A DNA stretch of 39,846 bases from DIGJ01 sp036658435 (GTDB lineage: Bacteria > Bacillota > Clostridia > Lachnospirales > Lachnospiraceae): assembly GCA_036658435.1 (NCBI GenBank), contig JAVXEO010000013.1, positions 1 to 39,846 on the forward strand. Reading direction: 5' to 3'. The position numbers were made by a program, and so were the translations under genes. This document shows, piece after piece, positions 1-8,728 of this stretch (positions are counted from its first letter, which is position 1; each line of letters opens with the position of its first letter). The notes under the pieces are model-generated. The model had not been told where the DNA came from. It did not search any database and saw only the letters and a list, made by a program, of their open reading frames with translations.

Positions 1-559
1 ATCCAAAGATAAGGATGGGATCAAGAACAATATTTATAATGCAGCCCAGTCCCTGAAGGAGCATAGGAATCATCATCTTTCCTGTTGCCTGAAAAATCTT
101 TTCAATGGGAATATGTAAAAGCTGCCCAAAACTAAAAACAATAATAATAGTTCCGTAACCCATTCCCATATTGTAAACGGTTTCGTTTCCGGCAAAGGAT
201 CTGATAAAAGGGGAGAGGATGAACATACCCAATACCAATACCAGAAGATAATGAAAAAAGCTCAAAATAAAACCGATAATACAGGCATTGTTTGCACTTT
301 CCATATCCTTTGCTCCAAGTTTTCTGGAAATGTAAGAATTTAATCCAATACCGGTGCCTACGGCAACGGATAACGCAATATTTTGCAGGGGATAGACAAT
401 GGATACGGCAGAAAGTGCAGACTCACTAATCTGGGCCACAAAAATACTGTCAACGATATTATAAAGGGATTGAATCAGCATAGAAAACATAGGAGGAATT
501 GCCATTCCAACTAAAAGGGGAAGCATTGGCTTGCTGCCCATAGGATTTTCTTGTTCCAT
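1..559 (-). CDS. MATE family multidrug efflux transporter, 3' end outside window
   Basis: The reverse strand from 559 reads MEQENPMGSKPMLPLL and continues without a stop to the window edge, so about 186 N-terminal residues are present. They include hydrophobic helices and the segment SLYNIVDSIFVAQ, followed by a glycine-rich GTGIGLNSYISRKLGAKD. Both are typical of the first half of MATE exporters, which use Na+ or H+ gradients to expel cationic drugs or metabolites across the inner membrane. A ribosome binding site AAGAAGG lies about 8 bases before the start. A terminator-like hairpin separates it from the two-component genes upstream, so it is probably transcribed on its own or by read-through. 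MATE membership is secure; the substrate cannot be told. Confidence 0.88.
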   Translation of the reverse strand, partial: MEQENPMGSKPMLPLLVGMAIPPMFSMLIQSLYNIVDSIFVAQISESALSAVSIVYPLQNIALSVAVGTGIGLNSYISRKLGAKDMESANNACIIGFILSFFHYLLVLVLGMFILSPFIRSFAGNETVYNMGMGYGTIIIVFSFGQLLHIPIEKIFQATGKMMIPMLLQGLGCIINIVLDPILIFG

Positions 560-602
560 AAAATAACCTTCTTTCTAAGTATAGTACATAAGGAAACATA
601 AA

Positions 603-656
603 AAGAGCTATACTTTCACTGTTTTGAATCAGAAAACAGAAAAAAATATAGCTCTT
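603..656 (-). terminator. Rho-independent terminator after the two-component operon
   Basis: Inverted repeat AAGAGCTATA (603-612) with TATAGCTCTT (647-656), and an inner CTGTTTT/AGAAAACAG pairing. On the minus strand the stem is followed by TTTTT. It lies between the response regulator stop and the MATE start. Confidence 0.75.
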
Positions 657-690
657 CGCTCAGTAAGAATAGCATGAAATAAGAAATAAG

Positions 691-1323
691 TCAAGAGTGG
701 TATTTGTGTTTATAATAAAATATAGCAATTTGTGTTCGATCCCGCAGCTGGAGTTTTTCAAGAATCAGGCTGATATAGTTTCGAACGGTTCCCTCGCTTA
801 GGAACAAGGTATCGGAGATTTCTTTATTGGAGAGTCCTTCTGCAATTTGAAGAATAATCTCATATTCTTTATTGGTGATGTCAAAAGATTCATAGGAAAA
901 GGCTTCCTGGGTCGGAGATAAAAGACTGGGAAGCTTGTTAATGATTTCAGTACCATATATATTGTGTCCTTGCTGAACGGCTTTCAAAGCAGCAAGAATG
1001 CCATCAAAGTCTTGTTTTAACATATAGCCCTTGGCACCTATGCTAAGGGCTTTAATGATGTAATCATCATCCAGAAAGGTGGTTAAATATAATATTTTTG
1101 CATCCTTGTATGTTTTGAGAATAAATTCACCTGCTTCCAAACCGCTCATGGTATCCATGCGAATATCCATTAGGAGAACATCCGGAAGTAATTCTTCATA
1201 AAGAGTGCAGGCTTCCTGTCCATTGTAACCGGTTCCAACAACGGTAATTTCAGGATCGGCGGAAAGAATGGTCTTTAATGAAGAACAGACGAGCTTGTCA
1301 TCATCAATCAATAGTAGATTCAT
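691..1323 (-). CDS. NarL/FixJ-type response regulator
   Basis: A 210-residue two-domain regulator. Residues 1-120 form the receiver, with the acidic pocket D7-D9, the phospho-acceptor D53 in LLMDIRM, the switch Thr in LYLTTF and the conserved Lys in GYMLKQD. Residues about 145-205 form a LuxR-type helix-turn-helix (GLSNKEISDTLFLSEGTVRN). It acts in the cytoplasm as a DNA-binding transcription factor. Its start overlaps the 3' end of the histidine kinase gene by 20 bases, which means translational coupling and an obligate partner. The MATE exporter downstream is a plausible but unproven target. The regulated genes are not known. Confidence 0.93.
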   Translation of the reverse strand: MNLLLIDDDKLVCSSLKTILSADPEITVVGTGYNGQEACTLYEELLPDVLLMDIRMDTMSGLEAGEFILKTYKDAKILYLTTFLDDDYIIKALSIGAKGYMLKQDFDGILAALKAVQQGHNIYGTEIINKLPSLLSPTQEAFSYESFDITNKEYEIILQIAEGLSNKEISDTLFLSEGTVRNYISLILEKLQLRDRTQIAIFYYKHKYHS

Positions 1324-2437
1324 AGGTTAAATCCTCCTTAGGAATGAAAATAGAAATCTGAAATCCGTGGTCGGTGGAAATTAGAAAACGGCCATGAAAT
1401 CCTTTGACGCGGTCTGAAATACTCTGCAATCCAAGTCCATCCGGATACTCCTGACGGGATTGAGCTTTTAAAATAGATAACGTTGTTTTTTGAGAAACTA
1501 TGCCGTCGTCAAAAATAACAAGGTGATAAAAGGAATCTTCTTCGGTAAGATAAATCTGAACCTTGGTTACTTCTTTTCCATGTTTTATAATGTTAGATAA
1601 GGCTTCTTTTGTAATCGCAATGAAACAGTATCGGACTTTTAAGGACGGTGTAAGGTGCAGCTGGTAAGAAAGACTGGCGGAACAAAAGGTAAAATTACGA
1701 ACTAAGGCATGAAGACTGTATTCAAGATCAATGGACTCGTCATGCATATTATGAATACTGTCACGAACTCGGTCCATGCCCTCGGAAATAGAAGCTTTTA
1801 AGTCCAGAAGCCCTTCTCTAACGGGTTCTTCCTTGCAAAGGGTAAGAAGTGCCCCAATTTGAATTAAAGAACGGGAAAGCAGGTGCCCAACATGATCATG
1901 AATTTCCTTAGAAATACGGTTTCGTTCATTTAGGGTAGCCGTTTCAATCTCATAATCCTGACTTTCTAAAATGCGTTGGTTTTTTTCTTCCTGAACCAAA
2001 GTAAGTTCTTTTGCCGTTGCACGGAAGGCATCATAGTCATTTCGTAGAAATTCAAGGTGGGAAGTCTTATAGTATAAAAGAATGGAAACGGATAAAAACA
2101 AGGCGGAAAAAATAATAACAATGGGAGAAAAAGCATTCCCAAAAATAATAAACTGCAAAATACCAAAAAGGGAAACCCACTTAAATACCGTATACTCCAG
2201 CTCATAAATCATCACAGGTGTAAAAATAAGAAATAAAGGGAAAAAACAACAAATTACTCCAAAAAGAAAATACAGAACTAGATGGAGGTAGGTATTTTCA
2301 AAAATGGTCCCAATCATGCAGAAAAGGAAAACAAGAATGGTTGGCGTCCATAGAATAAGCGTTTTTTCCGGAAATACAAAATAATATAAGACAGAAGAGC
2401 AAATTAAAAGAAAAAATTTATCGAAACTTCGCTGCAT
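1304..2437 (-). CDS. Membrane sensor histidine kinase (HisKA_3 type)
   Basis: A 377-residue kinase. The first about 130 residues are a run of hydrophobic helices with almost no extracellular loop, so it probably senses a membrane or intramembrane signal. A coiled linker follows, then the HisKA_3 dimerisation box ERNRISKEIHDHVGHLL, with the phospho-accepting His near residue 180. The ATPase domain has an N-box ITKEALSNIIKHG and a G-box DGLGLQSISDRV. This architecture pairs with NarL-type regulators, and one is encoded directly downstream with a 20-base overlap. A GGGAGGC ribosome binding site precedes the ATG. The signal is unknown. Such kinases often sit next to exporters, as here. Confidence 0.92.
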   Translation of the reverse strand: MQRSFDKFFLLICSSVLYYFVFPEKTLILWTPTILVFLFCMIGTIFENTYLHLVLYFLFGVICCFFPLFLIFTPVMIYELEYTVFKWVSLFGILQFIIFGNAFSPIVIIFSALFLSVSILLYYKTSHLEFLRNDYDAFRATAKELTLVQEEKNQRILESQDYEIETATLNERNRISKEIHDHVGHLLSRSLIQIGALLTLCKEEPVREGLLDLKASISEGMDRVRDSIHNMHDESIDLEYSLHALVRNFTFCSASLSYQLHLTPSLKVRYCFIAITKEALSNIIKHGKEVTKVQIYLTEEDSFYHLVIFDDGIVSQKTTLSILKAQSRQEYPDGLGLQSISDRVKGFHGRFLISTDHGFQISIFIPKEDLTYESTID

Positions 2438-2621
2438 TGTAAATGCCTCCCAATTTTCATATTATAATGATTATGTAACATGGAAGTAAAAAAAGCAAGA
2501 AAAAAGCCACTTCAAATAAAAACTGAAAAATAAGATAAAAATAGAATCACAAAGAAAAGAGTATATATGAAATAAAGTGTGGAATACTACTTATGTAAAT
2601 ATTTTATAGGAGGAGAATTCC

Positions 2622-2966
2622 ATGAAAAGAAAATTATTTTTATTTGTTACCATTATTTGCCTATCATTAGGTATTTTAGCAGCCTGTAGTCGAAAACCCA
2701 ATCATTCTGCAACCAACCCGGAAACCCCCAATGGAACAACCAATCAGGTGACACCAAACGGAACCACAAATAATACCCTGCCAAATGAAAATACCAATAC
2801 CCTGCCCGATACAACCACCAACAATACCACAGACGGAACCGTGAAGGATGGCGCTGTAAATAATATTGTAAATGATGTAAAGGATGTAGGAAGGGATGTA
2901 AAAGATGCAGTAACCGGTCAGAACCGAGTCGATAACACCACGAATAAGACAAATGTAAATCCATAA
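2622..2966 (+). CDS. Small Asn/Thr-rich lipoprotein
   Basis: A 114-residue protein with a type II signal peptide. It has basic MKRK, a hydrophobic core and the lipobox LAAC, so Cys22 would be lipidated and the protein held on the outer face of the membrane. The mature part has no recognisable fold. Residues 25-75 are low-complexity N/T/P/G (repeats of the NGTTN and NTLPN kind), followed by a short D/V/K-rich segment (VKDVGRDVKDAVTG) that could be helical. A perfect AGGAGG site lies 8 bases before the ATG, and a hairpin terminator follows. No specific function can be assigned. Its divergent position next to the histidine kinase is noted but proves nothing. Confidence 0.82.
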   Translation: MKRKLFLFVTIICLSLGILAACSRKPNHSATNPETPNGTTNQVTPNGTTNNTLPNENTNTLPDTTTNNTTDGTVKDGAVNNIVNDVKDVGRDVKDAVTGQNRVDNTTNKTNVNP

Positions 2967-2969
2967 AGT

Positions 2970-3029
2970 AAAAAACAGCCACTCCACCAATGGTAAAAGT
3001 TAGTGGGGTGGCTTGTTTGCTACTTTTTT
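2970..3029. terminator. Bidirectional terminator between lipoprotein and HAD-GNAT gene
   Basis: The stem is AGCCACTCC (2977-2985) with GGGGTGGCT (3005-3013), including one G-T pair. An A-run precedes it (2971-2975) and a T-run follows (3023-3029), so it can serve both converging genes. Confidence 0.75.
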
Positions 3030-4123
3030 TCCTGAGAGGATTTAAAATAGCGCCGGCCATAGACGGTAGTATCCGGTTTTTGGCGATATTGTTCCAATAC
3101 CTGATTGCGGGCATTTATATAACGCTCATTTTCCAGCTGTATGACATAGAGAGAACAAATTCTTTTCTTGTATAAAATATCTTTTTCAAGGTGCATACCA
3201 AGTTTTTTTGCAAAACAAAGGGAGGGTAAATTGTCTTTGTCAATGGCTGCAACAATGCGATTCATTTGAAGCTCGGTATTTGCAAAGTGGAGAATGCTTT
3301 TGCAGGCCTCCATGGCATATCCATTTCTCCAGTAAGTGGGATCCACTACATAGGAAAGTTCAATTTCCGGTTTATCATCAACGAACTGGTTTTGAATACC
3401 ACAGCATCCAATGAGTGCGCCGGTTTTCTTATGAAAAACACCCCATAAACCATATCCATAAAAAGGATACATATGTTTAATATAAGAACGGTATTTTTCT
3501 GTTGCAGCGGCAAGAGTATCCTTTTCATTATCCGTATATTTTGCTATTTCCCGATGCTGATAGAGGGCATATAAGGGTTTAATATCCTCAAGCGCCAATT
3601 CCCGTATAAGGAGACGTTTTGTTTTAATAATCGTCAGGGGTAAACCGTTTGCACGAAGTAAAACATCCTTAATAGAAGAAAGGGAAAGAACGGTCATCGA
3701 TTCAACCGCAACCATGGCAGAATACAAATTTTCGTTTTTATAATCCGGATGAATATAAGCAATGCAGGGTATATTTCCGGCTTTTGCACCAAGACAGCAG
3801 CGTTGGGAGCCGGAAATAACAATACTTTCCTGGAAAGATACACCCAGTTTACTTAAGATTTCTAAAAGAATATCCGGAGCGGGCATGGGAGTAAAATCCA
3901 ATTCCGAAACAAAAATATCAAAAAAATTTGTAATAGAAAGAGCTTTGCTGAGAGTTTCTATTTCTGCCATAGAAGAGGAAGAGACAAAGGCAAGAAAAAT
4001 CCCCCCTCTATGAAGAGTTTTTATAAGAGAAATTAGGCCAGGAACAGGAAGAATCTCCTTTTTTTTGCGGTTTTCCCTTGTGTTAATCATAGTATCCATA
4101 TGAAAAATAACAGCTTTTAACAT
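3020..4123 (-). CDS. Degenerate HAD-like domain fused to a GNAT acetyltransferase
   Basis: A 367-residue fusion. Residues 1-150 have the HAD fold order (AVIFHMDTM, then FVSSSS, then GSQRCCLGAKAGNIPCIAY). However, the nucleophile Asp of the DxDGT motif is His8 and the glycine is Thr11, and the acidic pair of motif IV is missing, so phosphatase activity is unlikely. Residues about 165-330 are a RimJ/RimL-type GNAT domain (TKRLLIRELALEDI, IELSYVVDPTYWRNGYAMEA, NLPSLCFAKKLGM) with the acetyl-CoA loop intact. It probably acetylates a protein N-terminus or a small amine in the cytoplasm, with the HAD part as a structural or binding module. AGGAGG precedes the ATG. The short C-terminal tail is basic. 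The substrate is unknown. Confidence 0.85.
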   Translation of the reverse strand: MLKAVIFHMDTMINTRENRKKKEILPVPGLISLIKTLHRGGIFLAFVSSSSMAEIETLSKALSITNFFDIFVSELDFTPMPAPDILLEILSKLGVSFQESIVISGSQRCCLGAKAGNIPCIAYIHPDYKNENLYSAMVAVESMTVLSLSSIKDVLLRANGLPLTIIKTKRLLIRELALEDIKPLYALYQHREIAKYTDNEKDTLAAATEKYRSYIKHMYPFYGYGLWGVFHKKTGALIGCCGIQNQFVDDKPEIELSYVVDPTYWRNGYAMEACKSILHFANTELQMNRIVAAIDKDNLPSLCFAKKLGMHLEKDILYKKRICSLYVIQLENERYINARNQVLEQYRQKPDTTVYGRRYFKSSQEKK

Positions 4124-4203
4124 AAAATCCTCCTCTGGACGTTTCCTATCCTTTAGTATACCATGGGCTAAAAAGTTATGCCAGAATTACTTGTTGGAAA
4201 ACC

Positions 4204-4232
4204 TTGTCTCATAAGAAAAAATATGAGATAAT
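4204..4232 (+). promoter_or_regulatory. Sigma-A promoter of the tautomerase gene with inverted repeat in the spacer
   Basis: A -35 TTGTCT (4204-4209), a 17-base spacer and a -10 GATAAT (4227-4232). The inverted repeat CTCATA (4208-4213)/TATGAG (4222-4227) fills the spacer and could be an operator. Confidence 0.5.
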
Positions 4233-4287
4233 AAAACATAATACATTTTTGAAACAACAAAACACATCATTACAAGGGAGGAAAAAA

Positions 4288-4632
4288 ATGCCATTTATTA
4301 ATTCAAAAATAAACATTAAGATTACAAAGGAAGAAGAAATCACCTTAAAAAATAGACTGGGACAGGCAATTGCCCTGATTCCGGGAAAGAGTGAAAGCTG
4401 GCTTATGGTAGGATTCCAAGACGAATACAAGCTTTACTTTAAGGGACAGGAATTTGAAAAAATTGTATTTGTTGAAGTAGAGATCTTTGGAGATGCAAGC
4501 AAAACAGCTCTCAATAGCCTTACTACTGAAATCTGCTGCATATATAAGGAGGTTCTTGACGTTGACAAGGATAAAATCTATATAAAATACGACCTGGTGG
4601 ATAACTGGGGGTGGAATGGAAATAACTTTTAG
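4288..4632 (+). CDS. MIF-like tautomerase superfamily protein
   Basis: A 114-residue protein beginning MPFINSKINI. After Met removal, Pro1 would be N-terminal, the catalytic base of the tautomerase superfamily. The length matches macrophage migration inhibitory factor (about 115 residues). The C-terminus, DKIYIKYDLVDNWGWNGNNF, aligns by eye with the MIF ending ([22 protein letters not shown]). The family catalyses keto-enol tautomerisation of phenylpyruvate-like compounds, usually as a trimer. The ATG at 4288 was chosen because GGGAGG lies 7 bases before it. An in-frame ATG at 4204 lies inside the promoter and has no ribosome binding site. The gene is monocistronic. Its cellular substrate is unknown. 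Confidence 0.8.
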   Translation: MPFINSKINIKITKEEEITLKNRLGQAIALIPGKSESWLMVGFQDEYKLYFKGQEFEKIVFVEVEIFGDASKTALNSLTTEICCIYKEVLDVDKDKIYIKYDLVDNWGWNGNNF

Positions 4633-4659
4633 CCGGTACATTCAATAGAATAAACAAAA

Positions 4660-4699
4660 ACCCGCCTCTAAGGGATAAGATATCACTTGAGGCGGGGGG
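4660..4699 (-). terminator. Terminator of the ygeX-ygeY-ygeW operon
   Basis: The stem is CCCGCCTC(T)AAG (from 4661) with CTTGAGGCGGG (to about 4697). On the minus strand it is followed by TTTTTGTTTATT. It also lies just after the tautomerase stop, so it may act on both converging units. Confidence 0.75.
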
Positions 4700-4755
4700 T
4701 ATTGGTTTGGGTTATTATACAATGCTTAGGAGGACATTGCAATAAAACTTTAGTA

Positions 4756-4855
4756 NNNNNNNNNNNNNNNNNNNNNNNNNNNNNNNNNNNNNNNNNNNNN
4801 NNNNNNNNNNNNNNNNNNNNNNNNNNNNNNNNNNNNNNNNNNNNNNNNNNNNNNN
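4756..4855. other. Assembly gap (100 N)
   Basis: Exactly 100 unknown bases lie between the convergent tautomerase and ygeW genes, 3 bases after the ygeW stop. The true length is not knowable from this sequence. Confidence 0.95.
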
Positions 4856-4858
4856 AAC

Positions 4859-6055
4859 TTATTTATCAAATTTTCTCTGTGTTGACTTTTCTTCTAATGC
4901 TTCTAAAACTGCCTGAGGATTCTCGAATTTACCTAAGAATATCATAGCTGCAATAATATATGGTTTGAAGCTTGCTTCTTTGTAAAGTGGAGTACGATAA
5001 CGATCGAATACGGAAGCGTCAACTTCACCTTCTTTACAGCTAAGACCAGAAATATCTGCTGGTAAGCAGTGCATATAGAGAGCTTTTCCTTCGTTTGTAG
5101 TCTTCATTAATTCTTCGGTACAAGCCCAGTCTTTATGCTGTGCATTTTGAGCCAATAATTCCTGCTCTAATTTATTAACACCGTCCATGTCACCATTTCC
5201 GTATAATTCAGTACGTTTTTCCATTGCTGCAAATGGAGCCCAGCTCTTTGGATATACAATATCTGCATCTTTGAAAGCTTCTGCCATGCTGTTTGTCTTT
5301 GTGAAAGAACCGCCGGATTTTTTAGCATTTTCTTCAGCAACTTTTTCAACATCGGACATGATTTCATAACCTTCTGGATGAGCAAGTACAACGTCCATAC
5401 CCATACGAGTCATTAAACCAACAATACCCTGAGGTACGGATAAAGGCTTTCCGTAAGATGGAGAGTAAGCCCATGTCATAGCAAGCTTCTTGCCTTTTAA
5501 GTTCTCAACACCGCCGAACTCATGGATAATGTGAAGCATATCTGCCATAGCCTGTGTAGGATGGTCGATATCACACTGTAAATTAACTAAAGTAGGACGT
5601 TGCTCTAACACACCATCTCTGTTTCCGTCTTGAACAGCTTGTGAAACTTCATGCATATAAGCATTTCCTTTTCCAATATACATATCATCACGAATACCAA
5701 TAACGTCAGCCATGAAAGAAATCATGTTTGCTGTTTCACGAACGGTTTCACCATGAGCTACCTGAGATTTTCCTTCATCTAAATCCTGAACTTCTAATCC
5801 AAGTAAGTTACAAGCAGAAGCAAAAGAGAATCTGGTACGGGTAGAATTGTCACGGAATAAAGAGATTCCTAAACCACTTTCAAATACTTTTGTGGAAATA
5901 TTGTTTTCTCTCATGTAACGAAGAGCATCCGCTACCGTAAATACAGCTTCTAATTCGTCATCTGTCTTTTCCCAAGTTAAGAAAAAGTCGTTGTTGTACA
6001 TTTCTTTGAAGTTTAAAGCGTTAAGTTTGTCAATATAAGTCTGTAATGTTTTCAT
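4859..6055 (-). CDS. ygeW: Knotted carbamoyltransferase YgeW
   Basis: A 398-residue member of the aspartate/ornithine carbamoyltransferase fold. The carbamoyl-phosphate site SLFRDNSTRTRFSF and the second-domain HCLP motif (YMHCLPADISG) are intact. The substrate loop HPTQAMADML is also present. The overall sequence, including the YPKSWAPF segment, matches the YgeW group, whose substrate is unlike those of classical transcarbamylases. In the purine/urate degradation cluster it is thought to work in the phosphorolytic direction, splitting a ureido intermediate to give carbamoyl phosphate. Last gene of the minus arm, 61 bases after ygeY, with an AAAAGGAG site. No carbamate kinase gene is in the window to use the product. 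Confidence 0.93.
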   Translation of the reverse strand: MKTLQTYIDKLNALNFKEMYNNDFFLTWEKTDDELEAVFTVADALRYMRENNISTKVFESGLGISLFRDNSTRTRFSFASACNLLGLEVQDLDEGKSQVAHGETVRETANMISFMADVIGIRDDMYIGKGNAYMHEVSQAVQDGNRDGVLEQRPTLVNLQCDIDHPTQAMADMLHIIHEFGGVENLKGKKLAMTWAYSPSYGKPLSVPQGIVGLMTRMGMDVVLAHPEGYEIMSDVEKVAEENAKKSGGSFTKTNSMAEAFKDADIVYPKSWAPFAAMEKRTELYGNGDMDGVNKLEQELLAQNAQHKDWACTEELMKTTNEGKALYMHCLPADISGLSCKEGEVDASVFDRYRTPLYKEASFKPYIIAAMIFLGKFENPQAVLEALEEKSTQRKFDK

Positions 6056-6116
6056 GAATTGATCTCCTTTTAATGTAAAATATGGTTTTTAGTATGTTGG
6101 GTAATATAACTTAAAA

Positions 6117-7427
6117 TTATTCGCAGTATAAAGTAGGAAGTGCAGCATATACGGCAGCACATTTCACTAAGTCTTCTTTGTATGTCTTTTCATTTGGAGC
6201 ATGAGCCTGTGCTTCTGCACCAGGTCCAAATCCGATACAAGGAATTCCGTTACGTCCCATAATGGATACTCCGTTTGTGGAGAAGGTCCATTTATCTGTA
6301 AGAGGACGAGCTTTTCTCATTGCGTCAGCATCAGAAGAGCCACTGCGTGTTGTGCCATATAAATTGGTGTAAGCAGCTTCTACTGCCTTTGTTACAGCAT
6401 GGTCTTCTGGAATAGCCCATGTTGGGAAATAACATTCAATTGGATATACAAGTCCCTTATAAGATGGGCGATCGTACTGGTACATGGATACCTGAACATC
6501 ATCACCGTATTTCTTTACGTTAGGAAGCTGGCGAATTTCTTCTAAACAACTTTCCCATGTTTCACCAAAAGTCATACGACGATCAAGAGAAACCGCACAG
6601 GAATCTGCTACAGCACAACGGCTTGGAGAGGTAAAGAAGATTTCGGAAGTAGTAACGGTACCACGTCCTAAGAAACGAGCTTCTTTCCAGTCGGTATTAT
6701 ACTTTTCATCTAACATTTTAATTAAACCTTTAATTGGGGTTCCTTCTTCTGCATCATTCTCATTTAAAGAACGAACATTCTGAAGAATATCTGCCATCTT
6801 ATAGATTGCATTGTCTCCACGTTCCGGAGCAGAACCATGACAGGAAACACCCTTAACATCAATACGGATTTCCATACGGCCTCTTTGACCACGATAGATA
6901 CCACCGTCGGTAGGCTCTGTAGATACTACAAATTCAGGTTTTACTTTATCTTCTTTAATGATGTATTCCCAGCAAAGTCCGTCACAATCTTCTTCTTGAA
7001 CGGTACCGGTTACCAATGCGGTATATTTATCGGTCAATAAACCTAAATCTTTCATGATTTTAGCACCATAAACAGCAGATACGATTCCGCCTAACTGATC
7101 GGATGTTCCACGGCCGCCGATTTCTTCATCATCTTCAAACCCTTTGTATGGGTCAAACTTCCAGTTATTGATATTACCGATACCAACGGTATCAATATGT
7201 GCATCATAACCGATTAATTTAGCGCCGGTTCCCATGTAACCTAAAACGTTACCCTGAGCGTCAATATCCACCTTATCGAAACCAACTTTTTTCATTTCTT
7301 CTGCAATGCGATTGATATGTCCTTCTTCGCCGCAGCTTTCTCCTGGAATAGCAACTAAGTCTCTTAAGAACTTGGTCATTTCCGGTAAATAATTTTGTGA
7401 TGCTTCTTTGATTTTGTTAAAATCCAT
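6117..7427 (-). CDS. ygeY: YgeY family M20 metallohydrolase
   Basis: A 436-residue M20 peptidase/deacylase. Metal and catalytic residues are visible in order: GYDAHIDTVG (His and Asp ligands), GRGTSDQLGG (bridging Asp), VQEEDCDGLCW (catalytic Glu-Glu), STEPTDGG, and the final His ligand in AQAHAPNEKTY. A dimerisation domain begins near GVSCHGSAPERGDNA. The family hydrolyses amide bonds of N-acyl or N-carbamoyl amino acids using two Zn ions. YgeY proteins are annotated as selenium-metabolism-linked hydrolases because of this gene neighbourhood. It lies between ygeX and ygeW with gaps of 53 and 61 bases and a GGAGG site, so it is co-transcribed. The true substrate is inferred to be a diaminopropionate derivative. 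Confidence 0.92.
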   Translation of the reverse strand: MDFNKIKEASQNYLPEMTKFLRDLVAIPGESCGEEGHINRIAEEMKKVGFDKVDIDAQGNVLGYMGTGAKLIGYDAHIDTVGIGNINNWKFDPYKGFEDDEEIGGRGTSDQLGGIVSAVYGAKIMKDLGLLTDKYTALVTGTVQEEDCDGLCWEYIIKEDKVKPEFVVSTEPTDGGIYRGQRGRMEIRIDVKGVSCHGSAPERGDNAIYKMADILQNVRSLNENDAEEGTPIKGLIKMLDEKYNTDWKEARFLGRGTVTTSEIFFTSPSRCAVADSCAVSLDRRMTFGETWESCLEEIRQLPNVKKYGDDVQVSMYQYDRPSYKGLVYPIECYFPTWAIPEDHAVTKAVEAAYTNLYGTTRSGSSDADAMRKARPLTDKWTFSTNGVSIMGRNGIPCIGFGPGAEAQAHAPNEKTYKEDLVKCAAVYAALPTLYCE

Positions 7428-7480
7428 AGCTATAATACCTCCGTTTGTAAAATGTTTATTTGGTTTCCTATTAGTTCTTA

Positions 7481-8689
7481 TTATTTATAATCTTTTCCGT
7501 CCCAGACAATTTCTTTGTACCGGTCAGGATCGGTATCACCTTCTGTAGAGAACAGAAGAACTTTTGAATTCTCATCTAATCCCAATTCTTCTTTTAAAGC
7601 TTTGTATTCCGGCATGGTCATAATGCAGGCAAGAATACCAAAAGGAGCAGCGCCGGATTCTCCGGAAACAACCTGAACATCCCCTTTAATTGGTGCACTT
7701 AACATTCTCATACCCTGAGCAGCAGCCCAATCCGGTGCCGATACAAAAGTATCCACATGATTCTTTAATATATCCCAAGAGATGGTGTTTGGCTCACCAC
7801 AGGCAAGTCCTGCCATAATGGTCTGCATATCGCCGTCTACGATTCGCTCTTCGCCATCTCCGGCAACTGCACCTTTATAGAGACAAGCAGCAACATCAGC
7901 TTCTACAACAACAACTTTAGGTGGATTTTCCGGATAACGATTTGCAAAATAACCTTGAACAGCGCCAGCCAAAGAACCAACACCTGCCTGAACAAATACA
8001 TGAGTAGGACGATCACATCCAGCTTCTGTTAACTGTTCATTTGCTTCAAGAGCCATGGTGCCATATCCTTGCATAATCCATGCAGGAATTTCTTCATATC
8101 CTGCCCATGCGGTATCTTGAACAACCACACCATTTGGTGTCTTTGCAGCAGCAGCGGCAGCCATACGTACACATTCGTCGTAGTTTACTTCTTCAATGGT
8201 AGCCGTAGCACCTTCTGCCTGAATATTCTTTAATCGGGTCTGAGTGGAACCCTTTGGCATATAAACAACTGCTTTTTGTTTTAGACGGTTGGCAGCCCAT
8301 GCAACACCACGTCCGTGATTACCATCGGTAGCGGTAAAGAAAGTTGCCTGACCGAATTCTTCCCGAAGCTTGTCCGATGTAAGAGTTTCATAATCTAATT
8401 CTGAAACATCTCTTCCGGTTTCCTTTGCAATATAACGAGCCATTGCAAAAGAACCACCAAGAACTTTAAATGCATTTAATCCAAAACGATAAGACTCATC
8501 TTTTACGTAAACCTCTTTTAATCCTAAATAGCTGGCCATGTTATCTAGTTTAGCCAATGGAGTCTTGGAATACTGAGGAAAACTCTCATGGAAAGTTCTT
8601 GCTTTTTTAACTTCGTCCAACGCCATAACCGTTAACTGGGCATCCTCCGTTTTAGGCATTGTGTTTTTTACCCATAAAATATTGTTCAT
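7481..8689 (-). CDS. dpaL: 2,3-diaminopropionate ammonia-lyase
   Basis: A 402-residue fold-type II PLP enzyme, also known as YgeX. The PLP Lys is in the diagnostic motif DESYRFGLNAFKVLGGS, and the phosphate-binding glycine loop is QAGVGSLAGAV. ATDGNHGRGVAWAA is the substrate/cofactor Asn region. It converts 2,3-diaminopropionate to pyruvate plus two ammonia molecules through 2-aminoacrylate. It is first of the three catabolic genes on the minus arm, 39 bases after the regulator, with a strong AGGAGG site. In the proposed urate route it forms the final carbon-skeleton-releasing step. The length is normal and no motif is missing. Confidence 0.94.
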   Translation of the reverse strand: MNNILWVKNTMPKTEDAQLTVMALDEVKKARTFHESFPQYSKTPLAKLDNMASYLGLKEVYVKDESYRFGLNAFKVLGGSFAMARYIAKETGRDVSELDYETLTSDKLREEFGQATFFTATDGNHGRGVAWAANRLKQKAVVYMPKGSTQTRLKNIQAEGATATIEEVNYDECVRMAAAAAAKTPNGVVVQDTAWAGYEEIPAWIMQGYGTMALEANEQLTEAGCDRPTHVFVQAGVGSLAGAVQGYFANRYPENPPKVVVVEADVAACLYKGAVAGDGEERIVDGDMQTIMAGLACGEPNTISWDILKNHVDTFVSAPDWAAAQGMRMLSAPIKGDVQVVSGESGAAPFGILACIMTMPEYKALKEELGLDENSKVLLFSTEGDTDPDRYKEIVWDGKDYK

Positions 8690-8728
8690 AAATACCTCCT
8701 GTTATATTGTGTGTTTATTTATAACCAT

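Noticed and set aside
2653..3114. Long open frames opposite the Asn/Thr-rich lipoprotein
   Set aside because: They mirror the low-complexity codons of the real gene, have no ribosome binding site and give Tyr/Trp/Cys-rich nonsense.
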